Shown here: piece after piece, positions 28,605 to 37,365 of the stretch | Numbering within the stretch: position 1 is the first letter of the stretch | Layout of the letters: the number at the start of each line of letters is the position of its first letter | From: Streptomyces sp. RPA4-2 | GTDB taxonomy: Bacteria > Actinomycetota > Actinomycetes > Streptomycetales > Streptomycetaceae | Direction of reading: 5' to 3' | Assembly: GCF_012273515.2 (NCBI RefSeq) | Contig: NZ_CP050975.2 | Location: forward strand, 5,208,001 to 5,272,000 | Length of the DNA: 64,000 nt | Program-made: the position numbers and the translations under genes | The notes under the pieces: generated by a model | Told to the model about the DNA's origin: nothing | The model's database searches: none | Seen by the model: only the letters and a program-made list of their open reading frames with translations

Positions 28605-30338
28605 GTGGCTCAGAGCACCGAGACCACCGACTGGGTCTCCCGTTTCGCGGACGAGGTCATCGCCGAGTCGGAGCGTCGTGCCCCGGGCAAACCGGTCGTC
28701 GTCGCGTCCGGACTCTCCCCCTCCGGCCCCATCCACCTCGGCAACCTGCGCGAGGTCATGACCCCGCACCTGGTCGCCGACGAGATCCGCCGCCGCGGAC
28801 TCACCGTGCGCCACCTGATCTCCTGGGACGACTACGACCGCTACCGCAAGGTCCCGGCGGGCGTCCCCGGCATCGACGAGTCCTGGGCCGAGCACATCGG
28901 CAAGCCGCTGACCTCCGTCCCCGCTCCCGAGGGCTCGGAGCACCCGAACTGGGCCGAGCACTTCAAGGCCGCGATGACCGACGCGCTGGCCGAGCTCGGC
29001 GTCGAGTACGACCCGATCAGCCAGACCGAGCAGTACACCGCGGGCGCCTACCGCGAGCAGGTCCTGTTCGCGATGAGGCACCGCGGCGACATCGACGCCG
29101 TCCTGGAGCAGTACCGCACCAAGAAGGCCCCGGCCAAGAAGCAGCAGGGCCAGAAGCCCGTCGACGAGGCCGAGCTCGAAGCCGCCGAGGGCTCCGGCGC
29201 CGCCGCCGAGGACGACGGCAGCTCCACCTCCGGGTACTTCCCGTACAAGCCCTACTGCGGCCGGTGCGAGAAGGACCTCACCACCGTCACGGCCTACGAC
29301 GACGAGACGACCGAGCTGACGTACACCTGCTCGGCCTGCGGTTTCTCCGAGACCGTCCGGCTCAGCGAGTTCAACCGCGGCAAGCTGGTCTGGAAGGTCG
29401 ACTGGCCGATGCGCTGGGCCCGCGAGGGTGTGGTCTTCGAGCCGAGCGGCGTCGACCACTCGTCCCCGGGGTCCTCCTTCCAGGTCGGCGGCCAGATCGT
29501 CGGGATCTTCGGCGGCGAGCAGCCGATCGGACCGATGTACGCCTTCGTCGGCATCAGCGGCATGGCCAAGATGTCCAGCAGCAAGGGCGGGGTCCCCACC
29601 CCGGCCGACGCGCTGAAGATCATGGAGCCGCAGCTGCTGCGCTGGCTGTACGCCCGCCGCCGCCCCAACCAGTCGTTCAAGATCGCCTTCGACCAGGAGA
29701 TCCAGCGGCTCTACGACGAGTGGGACAAGCTCGCGGGCAAGGTCGCCGACGGCTCCGTGCTGCCCGCCGACGCCGCCGCCCACGCCCGCGCCGTCGGCAC
29801 GGCCGCCGGTGAACTGCCCAGGACTCCCCGCCCGATGGCGTACCGCACCCTCGCCTCCGTCGCCGACATCACCGCCGGCGCCGAGGACCAGACCCTGCGC
29901 ATCCTGAGCGAGCTCGACCCGGAGAACCCGCTCGGCTCGCTCGACGAGGTCCGGCCCCGGCTCGACAAGGCCGAGACCTGGATCAACACCCAGGTCCCGG
30001 CGGAGGAGCGCACCGTCGTGCGCGCCGAGCCCGACGCCGAACTGCTCGCGTCCCTCGACGACCAGGGACGCGAGTCGCTGCGGCTGCTCCTGGACGGCCT
30101 GGACAAGAACTGGTCCCTGGACGGCCTGACCCATCTCGTCTACGGCGTCCCCAAGGTCCAGGCCGGCTTCCCGGCCGACGCCACCGCCAAGGAGCTCCCG
30201 GCGGAGATCAAGGTCGCCCAGCGCACGTTCTTCGCGCTGCTCTACCACCTGCTCGTCGGCCGCGACACCGGCCCGCGCCTGCCCACGCTGCTCCTCGCGG
30301 TCGGCCAGGACCGGGTCCGCAAGCTGCTCGCCGCGTAG
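28605..30338 (+). CDS. lysS: Class I lysyl-tRNA synthetase
   Basis: A 577-residue class I LysRS (LysK type), the archaeal form, not the class II enzyme of most bacteria. The HIGH motif is HLGN in SGPIHLGNLREVMT (44-47). KMSSSKG starts at K322. A zinc-ribbon-like insert CGRCEKDL ... CSACGF lies around 215-250, after a charged spacer (KKAPAKKQQGQKP, about 170-205). It starts at GTG 28605, chosen because GAAGGA is 10 bases upstream; GTG 28596 lies too close to it. It charges tRNA-Lys in the cytosol. It ends at a strong bidirectional terminator. Confidence 0.95.
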   Translation: MAQSTETTDWVSRFADEVIAESERRAPGKPVVVASGLSPSGPIHLGNLREVMTPHLVADEIRRRGLTVRHLISWDDYDRYRKVPAGVPGIDESWAEHIGKPLTSVPAPEGSEHPNWAEHFKAAMTDALAELGVEYDPISQTEQYTAGAYREQVLFAMRHRGDIDAVLEQYRTKKAPAKKQQGQKPVDEAELEAAEGSGAAAEDDGSSTSGYFPYKPYCGRCEKDLTTVTAYDDETTELTYTCSACGFSETVRLSEFNRGKLVWKVDWPMRWAREGVVFEPSGVDHSSPGSSFQVGGQIVGIFGGEQPIGPMYAFVGISGMAKMSSSKGGVPTPADALKIMEPQLLRWLYARRRPNQSFKIAFDQEIQRLYDEWDKLAGKVADGSVLPADAAAHARAVGTAAGELPRTPRPMAYRTLASVADITAGAEDQTLRILSELDPENPLGSLDEVRPRLDKAETWINTQVPAEERTVVRAEPDAELLASLDDQGRESLRLLLDGLDKNWSLDGLTHLVYGVPKVQAGFPADATAKELPAEIKVAQRTFFALLYHLLVGRDTGPRLPTLLLAVGQDRVRKLLAA

Positions 30339-30356
30339 GCCCTCGGCCGTACGAGG

Positions 30357-30391
30357 AAGGGGGCGCCCGGTGATCCACCGGGCGCCCCCTT
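30357..30391. terminator. Terminator shared by lysS and the DUF2637 gene
   Basis: A perfect 16-bp stem (AAGGGGGCGCCCGGTG / CACCGGGCGCCCCCTT) has a 3-base loop. A short A/T pair at the base serves both strands of the convergent genes. Confidence 0.85.
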
Positions 30392-30410
30392 CTCGTGCAC
30401 GCCGACGCGC

Positions 30411-31787
30411 CTACGCGATGTGGTCCTCCTGGAGTTCCGCCGTGTGGCGGTTGGTGAAGCGGTTGACCATGCGGTCGGCCTCGCGCTGCGGGAGCGTGGT
30501 GCCGTAGGTCGCCTCCACGTCGCCCCTGAACTGGCCCGAGGTCGGATAGCTGCCGTCTATCGACTTCTTGAAGACCAGGTAGTAGTCCTCCTCGGTCGGC
30601 TCCGAACCCCCGCCCGCACCCAGCTCACGGGTACGCCCCGGGCCGGACGGGATCGGGAAGGTGCCGGTGTCCTCCGGAGAGGGCTCCGGGGCGGGCTGTT
30701 CCTCGAACCGCTGCTCCTCGAACCGCTGCCGCGGGAACGTCTGCTGCGGGAACGTCTGCTGCTCGAACCGCTGCTGTTCCTCGAACTGCTGCCGGGCCCG
30801 GAACTGTTGCTGCTCCTCGAACTGCTCGGCCTGCTGCTGCTCCTCGTACCACTGCCGGTACGCGACATCCGGGTCGTACGTCGGGTCGTAGCCGCCCTGA
30901 TACGCGACGGACTGGGGGTCCCGCGCCTGAAGCCACTGACTCTGCGGCTCGGCGTAGTCCTCCGGCTGCCCGGGAGGCTCGTCCGCCTCGGCGGCGGCGA
31001 GCTGTTCCCGGACAGGCGCCGCGTTGCCCGGTACGGCGGACGCCGTCGGTTCCGGCCCGCGCGCCACCTCCAACTGCGGCGCGGGGGGCAGCGCGGGCTC
31101 GATGCCGGCCGCGGCCAGGCCCGAGGGGGCGGTTTCGGCGAGCGGGACGCCGTAGCGCGCGAGGCGCAGCGGCATCAGGGACTCCACCGGGGCCTTGCGG
31201 CGCCAGGCGCGGCCGAAGCGGGAGCGCAGCCGGGCCTGGTAGACCAGCCGCTCCTGCTCCAGCTTGATGACCTGCTCGTAGGAGCGCAGTTCCCACAGCT
31301 TCATCCGGCGCCACAGGAGGAAGGTGGGGAGCGGGGAGAGCATCCAGCGGGTGAGGCGGACGCCCTCCATGTGCTTGTCGGCGGTGATGTCGGCGATCCG
31401 GCCGATCGCGTGCCGGGCCGCCTCGACGGAGACCACGAACAGGACCGGGATCACGGCGTGCATGCCGACGCCCAGCGGGTCCGGCCAGGCCGCGGCGCCG
31501 TTGAACGCGATCGTGGCGACCGTCAGCAGCCACGCCGTCTGGCGCAGCAGCGGGAAGGGGATCCTGATCCAGGTGAGGAGGAGGTCCAGTGCCAGCAGGA
31601 CGCAGATGCCCGCGTCGATGCCGATCGGGAAGACGTACGCGAAGTTCCCGAAGCCCTTCTTGAGGGCAAGTTCGCGCACGGCCGCGTACGAACCCGCGAA
31701 GCCGATTCCCGCGATGACGAGCGCACCGGCGACGACCAGGCCGATGAGAATCCGGTGCATCCGGGTGAGCTGAATGGGCGCGGACAC
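30411..31787 (-). CDS. DUF2637 (SpdB-like) membrane protein with Gln-rich C-terminal half
   Basis: A 458-residue protein. Four membrane spans fill residues about 10-135 (LIGLVVAGALVIAGIGFAG, FAYVFPIGIDAGICVLLALDLLL, TAWLLTVATIAFNGAAA, AVIPVLFVVSVEAARHAI). This is the DUF2637 domain shared with spread proteins (SpdB) of Streptomyces conjugative plasmids. A basic helical segment (LWRRMKLWELRSYEQVIKLE) follows, then a disordered Gln/Glu/Phe-rich tract with 15-base repeats. A folded C-terminal region (EEDYYLVFKKSIDGSYPTSGQFRGDVE to the end) resembles plasmid-type DNA-binding domains but is not identified. It starts at GTG 31787 with GGGGAG 5 bases upstream. No other transfer genes are near, so it is probably a resident chromosomal gene. 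Confidence 0.75.
   Translation of the reverse strand: MSAPIQLTRMHRILIGLVVAGALVIAGIGFAGSYAAVRELALKKGFGNFAYVFPIGIDAGICVLLALDLLLTWIRIPFPLLRQTAWLLTVATIAFNGAAAWPDPLGVGMHAVIPVLFVVSVEAARHAIGRIADITADKHMEGVRLTRWMLSPLPTFLLWRRMKLWELRSYEQVIKLEQERLVYQARLRSRFGRAWRRKAPVESLMPLRLARYGVPLAETAPSGLAAAGIEPALPPAPQLEVARGPEPTASAVPGNAAPVREQLAAAEADEPPGQPEDYAEPQSQWLQARDPQSVAYQGGYDPTYDPDVAYRQWYEEQQQAEQFEEQQQFRARQQFEEQQRFEQQTFPQQTFPRQRFEEQRFEEQPAPEPSPEDTGTFPIPSGPGRTRELGAGGGSEPTEEDYYLVFKKSIDGSYPTSGQFRGDVEATYGTTLPQREADRMVNRFTNRHTAELQEDHIA
30695..30850 (-). repeat. Tandem 15-bp repeats coding a Gln/Glu/Phe-rich tract
   Basis: On the plus strand CTGCTCCTCGAACCG-type units recur in phase (about ten degenerate copies). They encode QRFEEQ-like pentapeptides in the DUF2637 protein. 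Repeat number is likely variable between strains. Confidence 0.8.
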
Positions 31788-31961
31788 CCGTACTCCCCTC
31801 CCCTTGCGTGTTGTTCCTTGCGTGTTGTTGCGCGCAACAGGGTGGCACATGTGTACGGCGTACGGGTGGGCGGTAGCCAAGGAGCCCGGTCCCCGCAGGA
31901 CCCGGGCTCCGTCAAATGCGCTGGAACACCTACGAGTTGAGCCGCCGAAGCGGCCGCGATG

Positions 31962-32885
31962 TCAGCTCTTCGCGGCCGCGGACTTGGAAGGGGAAGCGCT
32001 CTTGGAGGCCGACTTCGAAGGGCTCGGGGACTTCGACGGCTTCGCGGACTTCGAGGCGGAAGCGGACGGGGACGTCGACTTCGAGGGTGCGCCGGACCGG
32101 TCCGGCGCACCGCCGGACCTGCTGCCGTCCCGGTTCGCGGTGGCCACCGCGGCCACCACCTCCTTGGCCGCCTTCTCGGCGGCCTTCGTCAGGTCGTCCG
32201 CGCCGGGCGCCTTGTCGCCGGCCAGACCGGCGCCGTTGTAGTCGAGCGTGATGACGACGTTCTCGACGCGCGTCACGACCGTCTGCTGCTTGAAGGTGCC
32301 TTCCTTCTTCTTCAGGTCGTAGTGCACCGCCGTCGACGCGTCGCCGGCCCCGGACACCGGCGCCGAGCCGGAGCCCTTCGCGCCGGTCACCGTCTGCGCG
32401 TCCTTGACCTGCTTCTCGTAGTAGGTCTGCGCGAGCTGATTGCCCTCGCCGCGGGCCGCGTCCGAGTCGAAGCGCAGCAGGGAGACGTTCAGCCAGCGGA
32501 ACTGCGAGCCCTTGACGCCCTTGTTGTCGAGGCTGTTCCAGGAGCAGTTGCCGCGGGTCGCGGCGTCGTTCGACTGGCCTGCCTTGGCCGACTTCAGCCC
32601 CTTCGGGACGAGCTCGTCCAGCGTCTTCTTCGAGAGCACCGAGCAGGGTTTCGGCAGCGTCGCGTACGCGGCCTCCTTGACGGCGTTCGCGGTGGCGTCC
32701 GGTGATCCCGCCGCACTCGTGCCGGTACTCGGCTTCGCGTCTCCGGAACCGGAACCGGAGCCCGAGTCCGAGCCGGAGTCCGAGGAACAGCCGGCGGCGA
32801 CGAGCATCACCGGGACGGCGGCTGCGCTGACGAGGATGCGGGTGAGTCGCGGGGCTCGGCCTACTCGCTGTGCTGGTCGGTGCAT
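31962..32885 (-). CDS. DUF3558-type lipoprotein
   Basis: A 307-residue exported lipoprotein with lipobox VAAGC (C33). A Ser/Gly linker precedes a DUF3558 domain (about 75-250) with CSVLSKKTLDELVPKG and a second cysteine in RGNCSWNS, a likely disulfide. A remarkable Lys/Ser/Pro tail follows (SKSAKPSKSPSPSKSASKSA, about 275-307). The start is ATG 32885 (MHRPAQRV), with GAAGGA just ahead; an upstream in-frame ATG gives an unlikely leader. It is followed by a second DUF3558 gene in the same orientation further upstream. The function is unknown. Confidence 0.78.
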   Translation of the reverse strand: MHRPAQRVGRAPRLTRILVSAAAVPVMLVAAGCSSDSGSDSGSGSGSGDAKPSTGTSAAGSPDATANAVKEAAYATLPKPCSVLSKKTLDELVPKGLKSAKAGQSNDAATRGNCSWNSLDNKGVKGSQFRWLNVSLLRFDSDAARGEGNQLAQTYYEKQVKDAQTVTGAKGSGSAPVSGAGDASTAVHYDLKKKEGTFKQQTVVTRVENVVITLDYNGAGLAGDKAPGADDLTKAAEKAAKEVVAAVATANRDGSRSGGAPDRSGAPSKSTSPSASASKSAKPSKSPSPSKSASKSASPSKSAAAKS

Positions 32886-33032
32886 GGTTCCTTCACTCGT
32901 GGCGCTCGTGGTGCGGCCGCACATGGAACGTGCGGCCGGTCGGGTCCGAGGGGCCACGGTACGCGGTGAGGCAGCCGGGTGTTTCCGGTTCCAGGGGTTC
33001 GCGGAGGAGCCCCGGCCGCCCCCGCGGGCCCC

Positions 33033-33881
33033 CTAACCGTTGAACCGGTCGACCAGCTTCTGGGCCAGATTCCGTGCCTTGTCCTGCATTTCCTTGCTGT
33101 CCGGGGCGCCCGCGGAGGCGGTCGGCTGCTCGGCGTACTCGACCGTCACGATCACGTTGGACGTGCGGAACACCACAGTCACCGTGCGCTGCTGGGTGGT
33201 CGAGGAGGCCGAGTTGAGCTTGTCGTCGAGGAACGCATCGTCGCCCACGGAGTCGAGCCGGCGGGGCTGGAGGTCGGCCGGGGTCCCGCTCGTACCGGCG
33301 GAGGGGGTCCCGCCGCCGGTCACGGGAGTGGACGCGGAGGAGGACGGGGTGGGGGCCCCGCTGCCGGAGCCGGAGCCGGAGCCGGTGGCGGACGCGCTGC
33401 CGGTGGCGGACGCGGTGGCCGAACCGGCGGGCGCGGGGAGGTCCGCCGCCGCCTCCTTGGTCGCGTAGATGTCCTGGGCGCGGGCGTCGTCGCTGATCGC
33501 GTTGTCGTACGAGACCACGCGCTCGAAGTCGACGAGGAGATGGTCGGTGGCGTCGGTCGACTCCACCTTCCAGCCGCAGCCGACGCGGCGGTCGGTGTCG
33601 TAGGTGAGGGTGGCCTCGCCCTCGTACGCGGTGTCGCGCTGCTCCTGGTCGGTGATCTGCTTGATGCCGGGCAGCAGCGAGTCGAGGCTGTCGTGGCTGA
33701 CGGCGGCGCAGGCCTCCGGCAGTGTGCGGTACTTGCCCGGCTGGGCGGCGGGGGTGGTCGCGCCGACGTCACCCGGCTTGGAGTCCGTCGTGGTGTCCCC
33801 GCCTCCCGAACCGCCGGTGCAGCCGGCGAGCAGGGCCGCGAGGAGCACGGCGGTCCCGGGGACGTACGCCTTCCGCTGCAC
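33033..33881 (-). CDS. DUF3558-type lipoprotein, second copy
   Basis: A 282-residue lipoprotein with a signal peptide and lipobox LLAGC (C21). The DUF3558 domain has the paired cysteines PEACAAVS and VGCGWKV. It is interrupted by a Ser/Gly/Thr/Pro-rich low-complexity insert (about 150-200, ATGSASATGSGSGSGSG), after which the domain resumes (LDSVGDDAFLDDKLNS). It starts at GTG 33881 with GAGGAG 7 bases upstream. It is a tandem paralogue of the gene at 31962 with 147 bases between them; the two may be co-transcribed. Confidence 0.78.
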   Translation of the reverse strand: MQRKAYVPGTAVLLAALLAGCTGGSGGGDTTTDSKPGDVGATTPAAQPGKYRTLPEACAAVSHDSLDSLLPGIKQITDQEQRDTAYEGEATLTYDTDRRVGCGWKVESTDATDHLLVDFERVVSYDNAISDDARAQDIYATKEAAADLPAPAGSATASATGSASATGSGSGSGSGAPTPSSSASTPVTGGGTPSAGTSGTPADLQPRRLDSVGDDAFLDDKLNSASSTTQQRTVTVVFRTSNVIVTVEYAEQPTASAGAPDSKEMQDKARNLAQKLVDRFNG

Positions 33882-34095
33882 GGTGAGGCTCCTCTCGACG
33901 GACCCCGGGGCCCGTGGCCCGGGAGGTCCTGTGGTGCTGTCCTGTGGTTATTCGGTTGCCGCGCGGGGGCGGCCCCTGCAGACAATGTGTATCGCACGCA
34001 CTGCCGTGGACGCCGGTCCGTTGTCCTTTACGTAGACCTTGGCGCCGCTTTTGCGTTGTATGACTTTTGTTGCTTTCCGGGGGAATGAGGATGTT

Positions 34096-35289
34096 ATGTC
34101 GTACGTGGAGATGCCGGGCGCGCAGGTACCCATCCGGATGTGGGCCGACCCGGCGTCGGTCGAGGACGTCGCGCTGCGCCAGCTGCAGAACGTGGCGACC
34201 CTGCCGTGGATCAAGGGCCTCGCCGTGATGCCGGACGTGCATTTCGGGAAGGGCGCCACGGTCGGGTCGGTCATCGCGATGCGGGACGCGGTGTGCCCGG
34301 CGGCGGTGGGCGTCGACATCGGCTGCGGGATGTCCGCGGTCAAGACGTCGCTGACCGCGGGCGACCTGCCGGGGGATCTGTCCCGGCTCCGGTCGAAGGT
34401 CGAGCAGGCGATCCCGGTGGGGCGGGGGATGCATGACGCGCCCCTCGAGCCCGGCGACGTGCACGGACTGGCCGCGGCGGGGTGGGACGACCTGTGGGGG
34501 CGGTTCGACGGGATCGCGGATGCCGTGAAGTTCCGCCAGGAGCGGGCGGCGAAGCAGATGGGGACGCTCGGCTCGGGCAACCATTTCGTCGAGATCTGCA
34601 CGGACACGACCGGTTCCGTCTGGCTGATGCTGCACTCCGGTTCGCGGAACATCGGCAAGGAACTGGCCGAGCACCACATCGGCGTCGCCCAGAAGCTCCC
34701 GCACAACCAGGGCCTCGTCGACCGTGACCTGGCGGTCTTCGTCGCGGACACCCCGCAGATGGCGGCCTACCGCAACGACCTGTTCTGGGCGCAGGAGTAC
34801 GCGAAGTACAACCGCACGCTGATGATGGCGCTCCTGAAGGACGTGATCCGCAAGGAGTTCAGGAAGGCGAAGCCGACCTTCGAGCCGGAGGTCAGCTGCC
34901 ATCACAACTACGTCAACATCGAGCGCTACGAAGGCATGGACCTGCTCGTCACGCGCAAGGGCGCCATCAGCGCCCGCGCCGGGGAGTTCGGCATCATCCC
35001 GGGGTCGATGGGGACGGGCTCGTACATCGTGAAGGGCCTCGGCAACGAGAAGTCCTTCAACTCGGCGTCGCACGGCGCGGGCCGGCGCATGAGCCGCAAC
35101 GCGGCGAAGCGCCGCTTCTCGACGCGGGACCTGGAGGAGCAGACGCGGGGCGTCGAGTGCCGCAAGGACTCCGGCGTCGTCGACGAGATCCCGGGCGCGT
35201 ACAAGCCGATCGAGCAGGTCATCGAGCAGCAGCGCGACCTCGTGGAGGTCGTGGCGAAGCTGAAGCAGGTCGTCTGCGTGAAGGGCTGA
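34096..35289 (+). CDS. rtcB: RtcB, RNA-splicing ligase
   Basis: Joins 2',3'-cyclic-phosphate (or 3'-phosphate) ends to 5'-OH RNA ends using GTP and Mn. All key motifs of this 397-residue enzyme are present: VGVDIGCGMS with metal ligands D74 and C77, GSGNHFVEI, MLHSGSRNIG, SCHHNYVN, IPGSMGTGSYIV, and the guanylylated histidine H326 in ASHGAGRRMSR. It starts at ATG 34096 with GAGG 5 bases upstream. No archease or RtcA/RtcR gene is adjacent, so it appears as a lone repair ligase, as is common in actinomycetes. Confidence 0.95.
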   Translation: MSYVEMPGAQVPIRMWADPASVEDVALRQLQNVATLPWIKGLAVMPDVHFGKGATVGSVIAMRDAVCPAAVGVDIGCGMSAVKTSLTAGDLPGDLSRLRSKVEQAIPVGRGMHDAPLEPGDVHGLAAAGWDDLWGRFDGIADAVKFRQERAAKQMGTLGSGNHFVEICTDTTGSVWLMLHSGSRNIGKELAEHHIGVAQKLPHNQGLVDRDLAVFVADTPQMAAYRNDLFWAQEYAKYNRTLMMALLKDVIRKEFRKAKPTFEPEVSCHHNYVNIERYEGMDLLVTRKGAISARAGEFGIIPGSMGTGSYIVKGLGNEKSFNSASHGAGRRMSRNAAKRRFSTRDLEEQTRGVECRKDSGVVDEIPGAYKPIEQVIEQQRDLVEVVAKLKQVVCVKG

Positions 35290-35299
35290 AGCGTGAGCG

Positions 35300-35327
35300 G
35301 GGCCCGGGCCGTCGCCGGTCCGGGCCC
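35300..35327. terminator. Terminator downstream of rtcB
   Basis: An 11-bp stem (GGGCCCGGGCC / GGTCCGGGCCC, one G-T pair) with a 6-base loop lies between the convergent rtcB and small membrane protein genes. There is no T run. Confidence 0.5.
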
Positions 35328-35347
35328 TCGTGCGCGGACGCACGGGA

Positions 35348-35506
35348 CTACTTCGCGTGCATCACCGCGTAGATCATCACGAACGCCACGATGTGGATGC
35401 CGAAGAGGAAGTACGCGAGGTAGTACCAGACCATGCGTTCGTTCTTCTTCTCCTCGGCCAGCCGGCGTTGCTCCGGGGAGAGCGCGTCCGGCGTCTCGTC
35501 CGGCAT
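35348..35506 (-). CDS. 52-residue single-span membrane protein
   Basis: A small protein with a charged N-terminal helix (SPEQRRLAEEKKNER) and one membrane span (about 26-48, VWYYLAYFLFGIHIVAFVMIYAV), ending HAK. Its ATG overlaps the TGA stop of the upstream SDR gene by one base (TGATG), so translation is coupled. I do not recognise a named family. The amphipathic helix plus a single span is typical of small regulatory or accessory membrane proteins, and similar small proteins are common in Streptomyces. Confidence 0.75.
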   Translation of the reverse strand: MPDETPDALSPEQRRLAEEKKNERMVWYYLAYFLFGIHIVAFVMIYAVMHAK

Positions 35507-36282
35507 CACAGCTCCCGGTGGACCTTCGTGTTGGACGCCTGGGCGCGGGGGCGCACCACGAGAAGGTCGATGTTGACGTGGCTGGGGCGGGTGACCGCCC
35601 AGGTGATGGTGTCCGCCACGTCGTCGGCGGTGAGCGGTTCGGCAACGCCCGCGTACACCTTCTCCGCCTTCGCCGTGTCGCCGCCGAAGCGGGTCAGCGC
35701 GAACTCGTCCGTCTTGACCATGCCGGGCGCGACCTCGATGACACGGACCGGGGTGCCGACGATCTCCAGCCGGAGGGTCTCGGCGAGGACGTGCTCGGCG
35801 TGCTTGGCCGCGACGTAGCCGGCGCCGCCCTCGTAGGTGCCGTGGCCGGCGGTGGAGGAGAGCACCACCACCGTGCCGTCGCCGCTGGCGGTGAGGGCGG
35901 GCAGCAGGGCCTGGGTGACGTTCAGCGTGCCGATGACGTTCGTCTCGTACATCTGCCGCCACTCGGCCGGGTCGCCGGTCGCCACCGGGTCGGCGCCCAG
36001 CGCGCCGCCCGCGTTGTTGACCAGGACGCCGATCGTGCCGAAGGCCGTGGCGAACTCGTCCACCGCCGCGCGGTCCGTGACGTCCAGCGTGTACGCGGCG
36101 GCCTGGTGCCCCGCCGCGTTGATCTCCTCGGCCAGCGCCTCGATGCGGTCCTTGCGGCGGGCGGTCAGGACGACGCGGTAGCCGGCCGCGGCGAGCTGCC
36201 GGGCCGTCGCCGCGCCGATGCCGCTGCTCGCGCCGGTGACGACGGCGATGCGGGAGGAGGCGGAGGGCGCGGCGGACGTCAT
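35506..36282 (-). CDS. Short-chain dehydrogenase/reductase
   Basis: A 258-residue classical SDR. Features are the cofactor loop TGASSGIG (16-23), LTARRKDR after strand 2 (an Arg pair favouring NADP), NNAGG, catalytic Ser in VVLSSTAG and YVAAK as the catalytic Tyr/Lys. The substrate is unknown; it is closest in look to YdfG-type oxidoreductases. The start is ATG 36282 (MTSAAPS), with GGAG 7 bases upstream. It is the first gene of a two-gene unit with the 52-residue membrane protein. Confidence 0.87.
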   Translation of the reverse strand: MTSAAPSASSRIAVVTGASSGIGAATARQLAAAGYRVVLTARRKDRIEALAEEINAAGHQAAAYTLDVTDRAAVDEFATAFGTIGVLVNNAGGALGADPVATGDPAEWRQMYETNVIGTLNVTQALLPALTASGDGTVVVLSSTAGHGTYEGGAGYVAAKHAEHVLAETLRLEIVGTPVRVIEVAPGMVKTDEFALTRFGGDTAKAEKVYAGVAEPLTADDVADTITWAVTRPSHVNIDLLVVRPRAQASNTKVHREL

Positions 36283-36427
36283 GGGCTGCTCCAGAGGCGT
36301 ACGGCGTACGGCCGCGCGCACGTCGGGGTGCGCGCACGGGCGTACGGCATGCGGTGGTCGGTCCTGGCCAGGATAGGCAGGCGGCCGTCGCGCGCGTCGA
36401 GTCCGTCCGCTTCCCGGGCGGGCCGTC

Positions 36428-36765
36428 TCAGCGCGCGCCGCGCGGCGCGTACATGATCACGGCCATGCCGGCGAGGCAGATCAGCGCGCCGCTGATGTCC
36501 CAGCGGTCGGGGCGGTAGCCGTCCGCGACCACGCCCCAGGCGAGCGAGCCGGCCACGAAGACCCCGCCGTACGCGGCGAGGATGCGGCCGAACTCGGCGT
36601 CCGGCTGGAGCGTGGCCACGAAGCCGTAGACGCCCAGTGCCATGACGCCGGCGCCGATCCAGAGCCAGCCGCGATGCTCGCGGACGCCTTGCCAGACCAG
36701 CCAGGCGCCGCCGATCTCGAAGAGGGCGGCGACGACGAGAGGACCACGGAACGGACGATCACCAT
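36428..36765 (-). pseudogene. ynfA: ynfA (UPF0060) membrane protein, frameshifted
   Basis: The gene encodes a four-span YnfA/UPF0060 protein of about 110 residues, but no single frame covers it. From ATG 36765 the frame reads MVIVRSVVL and then goes out of phase. The correct protein resumes in another frame as [43 protein letters not shown] and runs to ...[11 protein letters not shown]. One missing T after CTCT near 36738 explains it exactly (CTCTCGTCGTC where CTCTTCGTCGTC is expected). The rest of the gene is undamaged, so this is either a recent mutation or a base-calling error. Confidence 0.82.
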
Positions 36766-36897
36766 GAGGTCACCTTCGCACGGGCGTTCCGCACGGCCGC
36801 CGTCACCTGTTGGAGGGCGCCTGTCGGCGGTCAGGGGTGGCATACATCGGGTGACCCGATGAGCGTTCTGGGTGTTCCGAGCGAAGGAAGTGACGGC

Positions 36898-37365
36898 ATG
36901 CGGATTCTCTCTGCGGTGGGTGCGCTGGGTGCGGGGGCGGTCGTGGTGGTGGCCGGGGCGTGCCCGGTGCGGGCCCTCTCCCCGGAGGCCGACCTCGCCT
37001 ACCACGGCTCCGTGGCCATGGCGGCCGGGCTCTTCGACCTGCGGCTGACCCCGCAGAACCACGGCCCGAGCCCGGTCGCCGAAGCGACGGTCCGGCTGCG
37101 CTGGTCGGTCCCGCTCGCGGACCAGCAGCGGCTGCCGGACGGCTGCGCGCGCTCGGGCGGGCGCAGCGTGGTGTGCCGGACGGGGGAACTGCCGGCGGAC
37201 GGGCTGGGGGGTCCGATCGATCTGACGGTACGGCTGCGTGAGGCTCCGTCCGAGGTGACGTTGGAGATCGACACGGTGTGGGGCGGCGGCGCGGTGGACC
37301 GCAACCACGCCAACGACCGGCAGCGGGTGCTGGCGCTGGACACGGGTGACTCGTACGCCTTCTAG
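36898..37365 (+). CDS. Secreted protein of unknown function
   Basis: A 155-residue protein with a Sec signal peptide (MRILSAVGALGAGAVVVVAG; probable cut after VRA, about residue 27). The mature part looks like one beta-sandwich: LAYHGSVAMAAGLFDLRLTPQNHGPSPV followed by TVRLRWSVPL, then two cysteines (GCARSGG and VVCRTGE) likely to form a disulfide. NHGPS recalls DUF11-type cell-surface domains. It starts at ATG 36898 with GAAGGA 9 bases upstream. Its TAG stop is part of a repeated sequence, see 37363. Confidence 0.65.
   Translation: MRILSAVGALGAGAVVVVAGACPVRALSPEADLAYHGSVAMAAGLFDLRLTPQNHGPSPVAEATVRLRWSVPLADQQRLPDGCARSGGRSVVCRTGELPADGLGGPIDLTVRLREAPSEVTLEIDTVWGGGAVDRNHANDRQRVLALDTGDSYAF

Noticed and set aside
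30411..31787. DUF2637/SpdB gene as evidence of an integrated conjugative element
   Set aside because: No integrase, tra gene, tRNA attachment site or composition change is nearby; the flanking lysS and DUF3558 genes are core type.
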